64,000 bases of DNA, taken from assembly GCA_947453725.1 (NCBI GenBank), contig CANGHH010000007.1:62001-126000 (forward strand). The letters run 5' to 3'. Each line of letters starts with the position of its first letter. The stretch's first letter is position 1. Of this stretch, positions 17,506 through 29,352 are shown in pieces. A program made the position numbers and the translations under genes. The stretch is from Betaproteobacteria bacterium. Its GTDB lineage: Bacteria > Pseudomonadota > Gammaproteobacteria > Burkholderiales > Burkholderiaceae_C. The notes beneath the pieces were generated by a model that ran no database searches, was not told the DNA's origin, and saw only the letters and a list, made by a program, of their open reading frames with translations.

Positions 17506-18446
17506 GCCCAGCCGATCCACGCCAGCACCCGGTGCAGACCCGCCAGCATGACAACCAGGCCGCCGCCCGCCAGGAAGGGCCCGAAGGGGACGAAGCGGCC
17601 ATCGCGCAAGGAACCCGTCGCCTTCATCCCCAGACCGACCACGGCGCCGATCATCGAGGCCATCAGCACGATCGGCAGGATCGCCTGCCAGCCCAGCCAG
17701 GCGCCCAGCGCGGCCAGCAGCTTGAAGTCGCCGTAACCCATGCCTTCCTTGCCCGTGACCAGCTTGAACAGCCGGTAGACCGACCACAGCGACCCGTAGC
17801 CGGCGACCACGCCCCACAGCGCGGTGCCCAGGCTCAGCCCCGGCAGCCAGCCCCAGGTGGCGGCGACCAGACCGGCCCACAGCAGCGGCAGCGTCAGGTC
17901 ATCGGGCAGTACCGTCGTGTCCCAGTCGATCAAGGCCAGCGCGAGCAGCGCCGCCGCCACCGCGCACCAGAGCAAGGTCACCGGCTGCGGCCCGTTGCGC
18001 CAGGCCAGCGCGGCGAACATCAGCGCGGTGCCGACTTCAACCAGCGGGTAACGCCAGGATATGGCCACGCCGCAGGCCGAACAGCGACCCTTCAAGACCA
18101 GCCAGCTGGCGAGCGGGATGTTCTCGTACCAGCGGATGCGGTGCCCGCAGGCCGGGCAGCGCGAGGCCGGGCGCGCCAGACCCAGCGGGGCCAAGGCCGC
18201 CAGCGACTGGTCCAGTTGCTCGGCCTGAGCGGCCAGCGGCGCCGGCGCCTTGCGGCCGAAGACGCGGGCGTGCGAATCGCCGTCGGCCATCTGCGCCGCC
18301 ACGTCGCCCCACCACTGACGCTCGAGCATCAGCGGCTTGCGGTGCACCACCACGTTGAGGAAGCTGCCGATCAGCAGGCCCAGCAGCGCCAGCATTGCCG
18401 GCGACAGGAGCACGTCCAGGGGCAGGGCCCCGATCCAGTCCGCCAC
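17502..18446 (-). CDS. pilD: type IV prepilin peptidase/N-methyltransferase PilD
   Basis: A 314-residue inner-membrane aspartic protease that cleaves the leader of prepilins and pseudopilins and methylates the new N-terminus. It shows the N-terminal GSFLNVVVHR block, the zinc-binding CPAC (97-100) and CSAC (122-125) pairs, and the catalytic aspartates in IDWDTTVLPDD (about 174-176) and GYGDFK (240). About seven hydrophobic helices follow. The loop between the first helix and the CPAC motif is somewhat longer than in short homologues. Coupled to coaE by a GTGA overlap; one base separates it from the pilC stop. Confidence 0.96.
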   Translation of the reverse strand: MADWIGALPLDVLLSPAMLALLGLLIGSFLNVVVHRKPLMLERQWWGDVAAQMADGDSHARVFGRKAPAPLAAQAEQLDQSLAALAPLGLARPASRCPACGHRIRWYENIPLASWLVLKGRCSACGVAISWRYPLVEVGTALMFAALAWRNGPQPVTLLWCAVAAALLALALIDWDTTVLPDDLTLPLLWAGLVAATWGWLPGLSLGTALWGVVAGYGSLWSVYRLFKLVTGKEGMGYGDFKLLAALGAWLGWQAILPIVLMASMIGAVVGLGMKATGSLRDGRFVPFGPFLAGGGLVVMLAGLHRVLAWIGWA

Positions 18447-18447
18447 C

Positions 18448-19668
18448 TTAGACCACCGCGCCCAGCTTGAAGATCGGCAGGTACATCGAGACCACGATGC
18501 CGCCGATCAGCACGCCGAGGATCACGATGATGAAAGGTTCCATCAGGCTCGACAGCCCCTTGACCATTTCGTCGACCTCGTCCTCGTAGAACTCGGCGGC
18601 CTTGCCCAGCATGTGGTCGAGCGAGCCCGACTCTTCACCGATGGCCGACATCTGCAGCACCATGGTGGGGAAGACGCCGGTGCTGGTCATCGAGGTGGTC
18701 AGCGCCGAACCGGTGGAGACGTCGCGCTGGATCTGCTCGGTGGCCTGGGCATAGACCATATTGCCCGACGCGCCGCCAACCGAGTCCAGCGCTTCGACCA
18801 GCGGCACACCGGCCGCGAACATCGTCGACAGCGTCCGCGTCCAGCGCGCGATCACCGACTTGTTGATCAGGTCGCCGAAGACCGGAATCTTCAGCAGCAG
18901 GCGGTCCATCGCCATCTGCATCTTTTCGGAACGCTTCCAGCTTTCCAGGAAGAAATAGAGGCCGCCGCCCAGGATGCCGAAGATGGCCAACCACCACTTG
19001 ACGAAGAACTTCGACATCGCGATGACGATGAGCGTCGGCGTCGGCAGTTCGCCGCCGAAGGACTTGAAGACGTCCTCGAAGGCCGGGATCACGAAGATCA
19101 TGATCACCGTCAGCACCACGAAGGCGACGATCATCACGGCCACCGGGTACATCAGCGCCGACTTGATCTTGCTCTTGATGGCCATCGTCTTCTCCTGGTA
19201 GATCGCCAGGCGGTCGAGCAAGGCCTCCAGGATGCCGCCAGCCTCACCGGCCTCGACGAGGTTGCAGTACAGCGCGTCGAAGTACAGCGGGTGCTTGCGG
19301 AAAGCGGACGACAGGTTGGTGCCAGTCTCGACGTCGCCGCGGATGTCGTTGAGCAGCTTGGTCATGCGCGGGTTGGTGCTGCCGCGCGCGACGATGTCGA
19401 AGGACTGCAGCAGCGGCACGCCGGCCTTCATCATCGTGGCCAGTTGCCGCGTGAAGATGGCGATGTCCTTCTGCTTGATCGAGCGGCCGCCGCTGGAGCG
19501 GCGCTTCTTCACCTTGCTGACCAGGATGCCCTGCCGGCGCAGGCTCGAATTGACCATCGATTCACCGCCGGCTCGCATTTCACCGCGAACGATCTTGCCG
19601 TTGCGGTCCTTGCCTTCCCATTCGAAAATGATTTCCTTGGACGGTTTGGCGAGTGCTGCGGTGGCCAT
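18448..19668 (-). CDS. pilC: type IV pilus inner-membrane platform protein PilC
   Basis: A 406-residue polytopic membrane protein of the GspF/PilC family that couples the PilB/PilT motors to pilus fibre assembly. Two GspF domains are visible: residues about 70-195 (FTRQLATMMKAGVPLLQSFD) and 275-398 (WTRTLSTMFAAGVPLVEALD). Each is followed by membrane helices, with the last near the C-terminal IVILGVLIGGIVVSMYLPIF. Length is standard. Middle gene of pilB-pilC-pilD. Confidence 0.97.
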   Translation of the reverse strand: MATAALAKPSKEIIFEWEGKDRNGKIVRGEMRAGGESMVNSSLRRQGILVSKVKKRRSSGGRSIKQKDIAIFTRQLATMMKAGVPLLQSFDIVARGSTNPRMTKLLNDIRGDVETGTNLSSAFRKHPLYFDALYCNLVEAGEAGGILEALLDRLAIYQEKTMAIKSKIKSALMYPVAVMIVAFVVLTVIMIFVIPAFEDVFKSFGGELPTPTLIVIAMSKFFVKWWLAIFGILGGGLYFFLESWKRSEKMQMAMDRLLLKIPVFGDLINKSVIARWTRTLSTMFAAGVPLVEALDSVGGASGNMVYAQATEQIQRDVSTGSALTTSMTSTGVFPTMVLQMSAIGEESGSLDHMLGKAAEFYEDEVDEMVKGLSSLMEPFIIVILGVLIGGIVVSMYLPIFKLGAVV

Positions 19669-19727
19669 GGGTGGGTGGTCTTGCTGGGGGCAGTGTGGGG
19701 ATCAAGCCAGGCCCGCGGTGGCCGGAC

Positions 19728-21452
19728 TTACTCGTTCGTGACGGTGATGATTTCTTCCAGCGTGGTCACGCCGGCCCGGACCTTGACCAGGCCCGATTGC
19801 CGCAGGTCACGCACACCTTCGATCTCGGCCTGCTTGGCGATGTCGAGCGCCGACCCTTCGGTCAGGATGATGCGCTGTATCGCTTCGGTGATCGGCATCA
19901 CTTGGTAAACGCCGACCCGGCCCTTGTAGCCGCCGTTGCACGCCGAGCAACCGATCGCCCGGTACGGCTTCCAGTTGCCATCGAGATCTTCCGCCTTGAA
20001 GCCGGCCTTGAGCAGCGAATCTCGGGGGTATTCCGCCGGCTTCTTGCAGTTCTCGCAAAGCTTGCGGGCCAGCCGCTGCGCGGTGATCAGCAGCACGCTG
20101 GACGCGATGTTGAACGGCGCCACACCCATGTTCAGCAAGCGCGTCAGCGTCGTTGGCGCGTCGTTGGTATGCAGCGTACTCATCACCATGTGGCCGGTCT
20201 GCGCGGCCTTGATCGCGATGTCGGCAGTCTCCAGGTCGCGGATTTCGCCGACCATGATGATGTCCGGATCCTGCCGCAGGAAGGACTTCAGCGCCGCCGC
20301 GAAAGTCAGCCCGGCGCGGTCGTTGACGTTGACCTGGTTGATGCCGGGCAGGTTGATTTCCGCAGGGTCTTCGACGGTGGCGATGTTCACGCCCGGCTGG
20401 TTCAGGATGTTCAGGCAGGTGTACAGCGTCACCGTCTTGCCGCTGCCCGTCGGCCCGGTGACCAGGATCATCCCGTAGGGCCGGCCGATGCAGTGCATCA
20501 GGCGGTCTTTCTCGACTTTTTCGTAGCCCAGCGCCTCGATACCCAGCTTGGCGCTGGACGGGTCGAGGATCCGGATCACGACCTTCTCGCCGAACAGCGT
20601 GGGCAGGGTACTGACCCGGAAGTCGATGGCCTTGGTGCCGAACTTCAGCTTCATGCGGCCGTCTTGCGGGACCCGCTTTTCGGCGATGTCCATGCGGCTG
20701 ATGACCTTGATGCGCGAGGCCAGCTTGTCCTTGATGGCCACCGGCGGCTGCGTGATCTCGCGCAGTTCGCCGTCGATGCGAAAGCGCACCCGGTAGCTGT
20801 ATTCGTAAGGCTCGAAGTGCAGGTCGGACGCCCGCATGTTGATCGCGTCGATCAGCATCTTCTGCAGGAAGCGCACGACGGGCGCGTCCTCGACCTCGGA
20901 TGCGACTTCGGCCGATTCCGCAGCGGCCGTTTCCTCGTCGCTGACGTCGAAGTCGAAATCGGCACTGGCCAGCGTCTCGATGACCTCGTTGGCCGTGCTG
21001 TTCTGGCCTTCGAGCTGGCGCATCAGCTTGTCGTACTCGACGATCACCCACTCGGGCGTCAGCTGGGTGGCGAACTTGATGCGCTCGACCGCTTCCTGGT
21101 CAGTGGGATCGGCGGCGCCGATGAACAGGCGGTTGCCGCGCTTGCCCAGCACGATCAGCTGGTACTGGCTGGCGATCTTCTGATCGACGATGTTGCGCGG
21201 CAACTTCAGCAGATCGATGGCATTCAGGTCGATCAGTGGCAAGGCCAGCGCGGCCGACAGCGTGTGGGCGAGGTCATCGGGCTTGACAGCGCCGGCGCTG
21301 ATCACGGCCGCCACGAAGCTGCCTTTGCGCTCGCGTGCGCTCTCGGTCAGGGCCTGCGCGGACTTGGCGCTGAGTTTCCCCGCGCTGACCAGCACCCGGG
21401 CCACACCCGACAGAAACGATTGCGGCGGTTCGACCAGCGTCTCTGTGGGCAT
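19728..21452 (-). CDS. pilB: type IV pilus assembly ATPase PilB
   Basis: A 574-residue hexameric ATPase that powers pilus extension. Domains in order: an N-terminal GspE/MshEN-like domain (residues 1-150), a short acidic linker (165-190), then the catalytic domain with Walker A GPTGSGKT at 333-340, Asp box, and Walker B DPDIIMVGEIRD at 395-406. A zinc-binding tetracysteine follows: CENC at 466-469 and CSAC at 502-505. The length is usual for PilB. First gene of the pil run; I see no obvious sigma-54 promoter upstream. Confidence 0.97.
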   Translation of the reverse strand: MPTETLVEPPQSFLSGVARVLVSAGKLSAKSAQALTESARERKGSFVAAVISAGAVKPDDLAHTLSAALALPLIDLNAIDLLKLPRNIVDQKIASQYQLIVLGKRGNRLFIGAADPTDQEAVERIKFATQLTPEWVIVEYDKLMRQLEGQNSTANEVIETLASADFDFDVSDEETAAAESAEVASEVEDAPVVRFLQKMLIDAINMRASDLHFEPYEYSYRVRFRIDGELREITQPPVAIKDKLASRIKVISRMDIAEKRVPQDGRMKLKFGTKAIDFRVSTLPTLFGEKVVIRILDPSSAKLGIEALGYEKVEKDRLMHCIGRPYGMILVTGPTGSGKTVTLYTCLNILNQPGVNIATVEDPAEINLPGINQVNVNDRAGLTFAAALKSFLRQDPDIIMVGEIRDLETADIAIKAAQTGHMVMSTLHTNDAPTTLTRLLNMGVAPFNIASSVLLITAQRLARKLCENCKKPAEYPRDSLLKAGFKAEDLDGNWKPYRAIGCSACNGGYKGRVGVYQVMPITEAIQRIILTEGSALDIAKQAEIEGVRDLRQSGLVKVRAGVTTLEEIITVTNE

Positions 21453-21577
21453 CAGTTTCGGCTCAGCGTCTGCATGGCTCGAAGATCATCGCCGATCCTC
21501 GTCAGGGTGTAAACGGCGGCTGCGGCGGCCCAGGCGGGCGGCTCGACATGCAGCAGGACAAAAGCGTGCTGCAGACC

Positions 21578-21654
21578 TGGTCGGGGTGAGAGGATTCGAA
21601 CCTCCGGCCTCTACGTCCCGAACGTAGCGCTCTACCAGGCTAAGCTACACCCCG
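21578..21654 (-). tRNA. tRNA-Pro (anticodon CGG)
   Basis: A 77-base cloverleaf on the minus strand. The acceptor CGGGGTG (21654-21648) pairs with CACCCCG (21588-21582), the discriminator is A, and the CCA end is encoded (21578-21580). The anticodon loop is TTCGGGA with CGG at positions 34-36; the T loop is TTCGAAT. It lies between ispB and pilB on the same strand. Confidence 0.96.
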
Positions 21655-21711
21655 ATTTTTCTTGTCGGCGCATAGCCGCCACAAGCATTCGAACGGGCGC
21701 TCCGATCTCCT

Positions 21712-22695
21712 TTAGGAAGAGCGATGCACCGAGCGAAGACACAATTCTAGCAGAGCGTTGCGCGCCCTCGATTCGGGCAGGAAGCGCAGAACTGCCCGGG
21801 CCTTGTCCGCTTCGCGTTCGGCCGCCTCGCGGGTGGCGTCCAGGGCGCCGGTCGCGCGCACGATGGCCAGGATTTCCGGCAGCTTCTGCAATTCGCCGTG
21901 CTCGATGGCATGGCGGATCAAGGCCCGGTCGGCCTCGCTGCCGCGCTCCATGGCCACCAGCAGCGGCAGCGTCGTTTTGCCTTCGCGCAGATCGTCACCG
22001 ACGTTCTTGCCCAGCTCGTCGCTCTTGCCTTCGTAGTCCAGCAGGTCATCGACCAGCTGGAAAGCCGTGCCCAGCGAGCGGCCGAAGTCGGCGCAGGCTT
22101 CTTCCAGCGCCTGATCGGCGCCTGCCAGCACCGCGCCGAGCCGCGCGCTGGCCTCGAAGAGCTTGGCGGTCTTGAAGCGGATGACGCGCAGGTAGTCCTC
22201 GACCGCGAGGTCCGGGTCGTGCATGTTCATCAGCTGCAGGACTTCGCCTTCGGCAATGATGTTGGTCGCGTCGGCCAATACTTCCAGGACCCGCATGCGG
22301 TTGACCGAAACCATCATCTGGAAGGCGCGCGAGTACAAGAAGTCGCCGACCAGCACGCTGGCGGCATTGCCGAAGGTCGCATTGGCGGTGGCGCGGCCGC
22401 GGCGCAGCGCCGATTCGTCGACCACGTCGTCGTGCAGCAGCGTGGCGGTGTGGATGAACTCCACGATGGCCGCCAGTTCGTAGCGTTCCGGACCTTCGAA
22501 GCCCAGTGCCTCGGCGAAAAGCAGCACCAGCCGCGGCCGTATGCGCTTGCCGCCTGCCCCGACAATGTAGGACGAGATCTGGTCGATCAGCGCCACCTGC
22601 GAACTGAGTCGGCTGCGAATGACCGCGTCGACCTGGCGCATGGCTGCGTCGGTCGGGTTCTCTATGGATGTCGGTATGGCGGAAGTCTCGGACAC
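21712..22695 (-). CDS. ispB: octaprenyl/polyprenyl diphosphate synthase
   Basis: A long-chain trans-prenyltransferase that makes the side chain of ubiquinone by condensing IPP onto an allylic primer. The first aspartate-rich motif is HDDVVDES, the second is LVDDLLDYEG, and the isoprenoid-binding GGKRIRPRL block lies near residue 50. I propose the GTG at 22695 (VSETSAIP), which gives 327 residues; an in-frame ATG at 22785 would add 30 residues but overlaps the divergent rplU promoter region. Upstream of tRNA-Pro and divergent from rplU, its usual chromosomal place. Confidence 0.93.
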   Translation of the reverse strand: MSETSAIPTSIENPTDAAMRQVDAVIRSRLSSQVALIDQISSYIVGAGGKRIRPRLVLLFAEALGFEGPERYELAAIVEFIHTATLLHDDVVDESALRRGRATANATFGNAASVLVGDFLYSRAFQMMVSVNRMRVLEVLADATNIIAEGEVLQLMNMHDPDLAVEDYLRVIRFKTAKLFEASARLGAVLAGADQALEEACADFGRSLGTAFQLVDDLLDYEGKSDELGKNVGDDLREGKTTLPLLVAMERGSEADRALIRHAIEHGELQKLPEILAIVRATGALDATREAAEREADKARAVLRFLPESRARNALLELCLRSVHRSS

Positions 22696-22771
22696 GGGGC
22701 ACGCAGGCGGAGGTTGTCCCTGATTATAGGAAGCAGCCGGGCCTGAAGTTGGAGCCGGCCACGCGCCCTTC

Positions 22772-22786
22772 GCAATGTGGTACATT
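22772..22786 (+). promoter_or_regulatory. candidate extended -10 promoter for rplU-rpmA
   Basis: TGG followed by TACATT (22781-22786) fits an extended -10 (TGn-TATAAT) with four of six matches; no convincing -35 is present. It sits about 140 bases before the rplU ATG, in the ispB-rplU divergent region. Weak call. Confidence 0.35.
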
Positions 22787-22927
22787 CAAAGGCTCTGCGC
22801 TGCTTGCATTTCCTTTGCGGCAAGGCTTCCCCCGGAAGCGCGCGGGCCTGCACCAGACGCCGACTTGCCCGTGAGGTCGCCGTCGCGTTGGCGGTCTGGC
22901 GCAGGGTTCATTCGAAAGGTCTCACAC

Positions 22928-23239
22928 ATGTACGCGGTCATAAAAACCGGTGGCAAGCAATACAAAGTTGCAGCCGGCGAAAAGATCAAGGTAGAACAGA
23001 TAGCTGCGGACGTGGGTCAGGAAGTCGTGATCGATCAGGTTTTGGCCGTGGGTAGCGGCGCGGATCTGAAGGTTGGGGCCCCCTGGGTCGCGGGTGCAAC
23101 CGTGACAGCCACCGTGCTGTCGCAGGGCAAGCACGACAAGGTGCGCATTTTCAAGATGCGCCGCCGCAAGCATTACCAGAAGCATGGCGGCCATCGCCAG
23201 TGCTACACCGAGCTGCAAATCGGCTCGATCAACGGCTAA
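22928..23239 (+). CDS. rplU: 50S ribosomal protein L21
   Basis: A 103-residue large-subunit ribosomal protein. The family start [14 protein letters not shown] and the block [17 protein letters not shown], with the downstream GHRQCYTEL, are unmistakable. The ATG at 22928 gives the standard length. First gene of rplU-rpmA, 12 bases before rpmA. Confidence 0.98.
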   Translation: MYAVIKTGGKQYKVAAGEKIKVEQIAADVGQEVVIDQVLAVGSGADLKVGAPWVAGATVTATVLSQGKHDKVRIFKMRRRKHYQKHGGHRQCYTELQIGSING

Positions 23240-23251
23240 GGAGCTAAGACC

Positions 23252-23509
23252 ATGGCACAGAAAAAGGGCGGCGGCTCAACCCGCAACGGCCGCGATTCGC
23301 AGCCGAAGATGCTCGGCGTCAAGGCTTTCGGCGGCGAAAAAATCTCTGCCGGCTCGATCATTGTTCGTCAGCGCGGCACCAAGTTCCACGCTGGCGTCGG
23401 TGTCGGCATGGGCAAGGATCACACCTTGTTCGCGCTGGTTGATGGTTCGGTCTCGTTCAAGGTCAAGGGTTCGCTGAACCGCCAGACCGTGTTCGTCACG
23501 CCGGTCTGA
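23252..23509 (+). CDS. rpmA: 50S ribosomal protein L27
   Basis: An 85-residue large-subunit protein whose N-terminal tail reaches the peptidyl-transferase centre. It has the typical [19 protein letters not shown] start and the [22 protein letters not shown] block. A GGAG Shine-Dalgarno (23240-23243) precedes the ATG. Ends just before the hairpin at 23532-23551. Confidence 0.98.
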   Translation: MAQKKGGGSTRNGRDSQPKMLGVKAFGGEKISAGSIIVRQRGTKFHAGVGVGMGKDHTLFALVDGSVSFKVKGSLNRQTVFVTPV

Positions 23510-23531
23510 TCGGTTCTTTGCTGTCCCGCAG

Positions 23532-23555
23532 AGCCCCGGCGTGCCGGGGCTTTTT
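23532..23555 (+). terminator. Rho-independent terminator of rplU-rpmA
   Basis: GC-rich stem AGCCCCGG/CCGGGGCT (23532-23539 with 23544-23551) with a short loop, followed by a T run at 23551-23556. It lies 23 bases after the rpmA stop and separates rplU-rpmA from obgE. Confidence 0.9.
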
Positions 23556-23601
23556 CATTCCTGGCCCGGATGGCCTGAACCTCGCTAGCATTCGGCGCTA
23601 G

Positions 23602-25792
<2,191 letters not shown>

Positions 25793-26407
25793 CGCCCGGT
25801 GCGGCCCCGGCGGCCTTGTCCGCCGCGCCCTGGCCGCCGTCGGGCAGCCCGTCCAGCGCCGGCGCCTCGTCTTCGTGGCGCTGCATCCTCAAGCCCGACC
25901 GCAGGTAGCGGTTGTGCGGGTTGGTGCGCGGCAGGAAGCGCGCCAGTTCGGTCAGCGCCATCTCGTAGACGTTGCGCTTGAATTCGATGACCAGCTCCAG
26001 CGGCACCCAGTACTCGTTCCAGCGCCAGGCGTCGAATTCCGGGTGGTCGGTGGCGCGCAGGTTCATGTCGCTGTCGCGGCCGATCAGGCGCAGCAGGAAC
26101 CAGATCTGCTTCTGGCCGCGGTAGTGGCCGCGCGCGTCCTTGCGGATGAAATGGTCGGGGACTTCGTAGCGCAGCCAGTCGCGCGTGCGGGCCACGATCT
26201 GGACGTGGTCCGGCAGCAGCCCCACTTCCTCGTGGAGCTCTCGGAACATCGCCTGCTCGGGCGACTCGCCGTGGTTGATGCCGCCTTGCGGAAACTGCCA
26301 CGAGTGCGTGCGCAGCCGCTTGCCCCAGAAAACCTGATTGCGCGAGTTGAGCAGGACGATGCCGACGTTGGGCCTGAAGCCTTCCCGGTCGAGCATAATC
26401 GAACCCC

Positions 26408-26424
26408 AAATTAGTGACTAATTT
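26408..26424. promoter_or_regulatory. AT-rich palindrome in the rppH-proS divergent region
   Basis: A perfect 7-bp inverted repeat AAATTAG/CTAATTT around TGA, standing out as an AT island in very GC-rich sequence. It is 11 bases upstream of the rppH ATG and about 145 bases upstream of proS. It looks like an operator for a dimeric repressor, but no regulator gene is adjacent. Confidence 0.4.
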
Positions 26425-26567
26425 CATTATTGCACCGGCACTGTGCGGCGTGCGAACCCTCGCTAACCCGCAGGCATCAGGCGGGCTTCTGACGGGGCTT
26501 GGCAGGCGCTGAACAGGGCAGCCGCAGGGCCTCATCCGGCACCGGCACCGTGTGCTCACCGGACCCC

Positions 26568-28316
26568 ATGAAAGCCTCTGCCACATTCATCTCGACGCTC
26601 AAAGAAGCGCCCGCCGACGCCGAAGTTGCCAGCCATCAGTTGATGATGCGCGCGGGCTTCATCAAGCGCCTGGGCGCCGGCATCTACAACTACATGCCGC
26701 TGGGCCTGCGCGTGATCCGCAAGGTCGAGGCCATCATCCGCGAGGAGATGAACCGCGCCGGCGCCGTCGAATTGCTGATGCCCGTGGTCCAGCCCGCCGA
26801 GCTGTGGCAGGAAACCGGCCGCTTCCAGGCCTACGGCCCCGAGCTGCTGCGCATCAAGGACCGTCACGACCGCGACTTCGTGATTCAGCCGACCAGCGAA
26901 GAAGTCATCACCGACATCGCGCGCCAGGAGCTGCGCAGCTACAAGCAGCTGCCGCGAAATTTCTACCACATCCAGACCAAGTTCCGCGACGAGCGCCGGC
27001 CCCGTTTCGGCCTGATGCGCGGGCGCGAGTTCACGATGAAGGACGCCTATTCCTTCGACCGTGACAAGGCCTCGGCGCTGAAAAGCTACCAGACGATGTT
27101 CGATGCCTACAAGCGCATCTTCGACCGCTTCGGGCTGCAGTACCGCGCCGTGGCGGCCGACACCGGCGCCATCGGTGGCGACGCCTCGCACGAATTCCAG
27201 GTCATCGCCGACACCGGCGAAGACGCCATCGTCTACTGCCCGACCAGCGGCTACGCGGCCAACATCGAGCTGGCCGAAGCCGTGTCGCTGATCGCCGAGC
27301 GCGGCGCGCCGGCGCAGGCGATGACGAAGACCGCCACGCCCGGCAAGTCGACCTGCGAAGACGTGGCCGCGCTGCTCGGCCTGCCGCTGGCGCAGGCCGT
27401 GAAATCGCTGGTGCTGGCCACCGACGTCAAGAACGAGGCTGGCGACATCACGAAGACCACCGTGTGGCTGTTGCTGGTCCGCGGCGATCACAGCCTGAAC
27501 GAGATCAAGGCCGGCAAGGTCGAAGGCCTGAAAGACTCGTTCCGCTTCGCGACCGGTGCCGAGATCGAAGACCACTTCGGTTGCAAGCCGGGCTACCTGG
27601 GCCCGATCGGGCTGAAGAAGCCGGTGAAGGTGGTGGCCGACCGCACGGTGGCCGCGATGAGCGATTTCGTCTGCGGCGCCAACGAGGCCGACTTCCACCT
27701 CACCGGCGTCAACTGGGGCCGCGACCTGCCCGAGCCCGACGTGGTGGCCGACATCCGCAACGTCGTGGCGGGCGACCCGTCACCCGACGGCCTGGGCTTG
27801 CTGGCCATCCAGCGCGGCATCGAAGTCGGCCATGTTTTCTACCTCGGCACGAAGAAGTACAGCGTCCCGATGAAGGCCCACTTCCTCGACGAAAACGGCA
27901 AGCCCCAGCCTTTCGAGATGGGTTGCTACGGCATCGGCGTGACGCGCCTGCTGGGTGCGGCCATCGAACAGAACCACGACGCGCGCGGCATGATCTGGCC
28001 GGCGTCGATGGCGCCGTTCAGCGTGGTGGTCTGCCCCATCGGCTACGACCGCAGCGCCGAGGTCCAGGCCGCTGCCGACCAGTTGCACGACGAGTTGGCG
28101 GCGCTGGGCATCGACGTGGTGCTCGACGACCGCGGCGAGCGTCCGGGCGCGATGTTCGCTGACTGGGAGCTGATCGGCGTGCCGCAGCGCGTGGTGCTGT
28201 CCGACCGTGGTCTGAAGGCCGGCACCGTCGAGTTGCAAGGCCGCCGCGAAGCGAGCGCCACGGTGCTGCCGCTGGCCGATGTGGTGGCCACGCTGAAGGT
28301 CCGCCTGGCCGCATGA
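26568..28316 (+). CDS. proS: prolyl-tRNA synthetase (bacterial type, with editing domain)
   Basis: A 582-residue class II aminoacyl-tRNA synthetase that charges tRNA-Pro. Class II motif 2 region [21 protein letters not shown] and the QPTSEEV block are clear. The insertion (INS) editing domain that clears mis-charged Ala occupies about residues 225-400. It is followed by motif 3 ([13 protein letters not shown]) and the anticodon-binding domain to the C-terminus ([13 protein letters not shown]). I chose the ATG at 26568; the frame is open for 23 more codons upstream without similarity. Confidence 0.97.
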   Translation: MKASATFISTLKEAPADAEVASHQLMMRAGFIKRLGAGIYNYMPLGLRVIRKVEAIIREEMNRAGAVELLMPVVQPAELWQETGRFQAYGPELLRIKDRHDRDFVIQPTSEEVITDIARQELRSYKQLPRNFYHIQTKFRDERRPRFGLMRGREFTMKDAYSFDRDKASALKSYQTMFDAYKRIFDRFGLQYRAVAADTGAIGGDASHEFQVIADTGEDAIVYCPTSGYAANIELAEAVSLIAERGAPAQAMTKTATPGKSTCEDVAALLGLPLAQAVKSLVLATDVKNEAGDITKTTVWLLLVRGDHSLNEIKAGKVEGLKDSFRFATGAEIEDHFGCKPGYLGPIGLKKPVKVVADRTVAAMSDFVCGANEADFHLTGVNWGRDLPEPDVVADIRNVVAGDPSPDGLGLLAIQRGIEVGHVFYLGTKKYSVPMKAHFLDENGKPQPFEMGCYGIGVTRLLGAAIEQNHDARGMIWPASMAPFSVVVCPIGYDRSAEVQAAADQLHDELAALGIDVVLDDRGERPGAMFADWELIGVPQRVVLSDRGLKAGTVELQGRREASATVLPLADVVATLKVRLAA

Positions 28317-28326
28317 CGCGGGCCTC

Positions 28327-28944
28327 ATGACGCTGGCGCGTCGCGCGCTGTTGTTCGGATCATTCGGGCCGCTGGCCCTGTGGGGTGGCGACGCCCGGGC
28401 CGGTGCGCAGGTTGAAGAGCCGCTGGCCGACGCCGTGCGTTCGGCGCTGGTGGCTGCCGTGGCCGAGGCTGCCCCGCCGCGCCCGCGCTTCGACAAGGTG
28501 GAAGAGCGGCTGGCCTATCTGCGCTGGCTGGGTGCGGCCAGCGACAGACTGAAGAAGCGCCAGACCGAGCACCACACCCGGGTCGAATTTCTGGAAGCGG
28601 CCTGGTACGAAAGCCGCCGCGCCGGGCTGGAAACCGCGCTGGTGCTGGGTCTGATCCAGGTGGAAAGCGGCTTTCGCAAGTACGCGATCAGCAGCGCCGG
28701 TGCGCGGGGCTACATGCAGGTGATGCCTTTCTGGGCACGGCTGATCGGCAACGGCGACGACCGCCGCCTCTTCCACCTGCAGACCAACCTGCGCTTCGGC
28801 TGCACCATCCTGCGCCACTACCTCGATCGCGAGCGTGGCGATACTTTCCTGGCGCTCGGGCGCTACAACGGCAGCCGGGGCAAGCCCGAATACCCGAACG
28901 CCGTGCTGGGCGCGCGGCGCTTCTGGGACCTGCCGGCCGGCTGA
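28327..28944 (+). CDS. lytic transglycosylase (SLT domain)
   Basis: A 205-residue envelope protein with an N-terminal signal sequence (LARRALLFGSFGPLALWGGDARA). The C-terminal half is a soluble-lytic-transglycosylase domain: LIQVESGFRKYAISSAGA with the catalytic glutamate of VESGF near residue 117, then GYMQVMPFWA and the ALGRYNGSRG block. It cleaves peptidoglycan glycan strands to give anhydromuropeptides. It starts 10 bases after proS and is probably co-transcribed. Confidence 0.88.
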   Translation: MTLARRALLFGSFGPLALWGGDARAGAQVEEPLADAVRSALVAAVAEAAPPRPRFDKVEERLAYLRWLGAASDRLKKRQTEHHTRVEFLEAAWYESRRAGLETALVLGLIQVESGFRKYAISSAGARGYMQVMPFWARLIGNGDDRRLFHLQTNLRFGCTILRHYLDRERGDTFLALGRYNGSRGKPEYPNAVLGARRFWDLPAG

Positions 28945-28963
28945 TGCTGCGGCCGACCGGGCC

Positions 28964-29281
28964 TCAGTTCGGCGCGCTGAGCATTTGCTGAAGCTCGCCC
29001 GACTGGTACATCTCCATCATGATGTCCGAGCCGCCGACGAATTCGCCGTTGATGTAGAGCTGGGGGATGGTCGGCCACTGGGCGTAGTCCTTGATGCCCT
29101 GGCGCACCTCCTCGTCGTCGAACACATTGAAGGTCTTCAGGTCGTTGACGCCGCAGGCCTTCATCACCTGGATGGCGCGACCGGAAAAGCCGCACTGCGG
29201 AAACTGCGCGGTGCCCTTCATGAAGAGCACCACGCGGTGGCCCTTGACCAGTTCATCGATGCGTTGTTGCACGTCGCTCAT
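28964..29281 (-). CDS. grxD: monothiol glutaredoxin Grx4
   Basis: A 105-residue CGFS-type glutaredoxin that carries and delivers Fe-S clusters with glutathione. The active site is CGFS at residues 30-33, preceded by the conserved KGTAQFPQ, and followed by WPTIPQLYINGEFVGGSDI. Length is standard. Last gene of the hemA-prfA-prmC-(29353 gene)-grxD run on the minus strand. Confidence 0.97.
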   Translation of the reverse strand: MSDVQQRIDELVKGHRVVLFMKGTAQFPQCGFSGRAIQVMKACGVNDLKTFNVFDDEEVRQGIKDYAQWPTIPQLYINGEFVGGSDIMMEMYQSGELQQMLSAPN

Positions 29282-29352
29282 GGGACCTGTCCTTGTCGAA
29301 ATCAGCAGGCCGCGAGTATGCGACAGGCCGGCGCCGGGCCTTGTCGTGGGGT

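Noticed and set aside
21550..21572. A 6-bp inverted repeat (GCAGCA/TGCTGC) just after tRNA-Pro
   Set aside because: Short stem, long loop and no T run; not convincing as the tRNA terminator.
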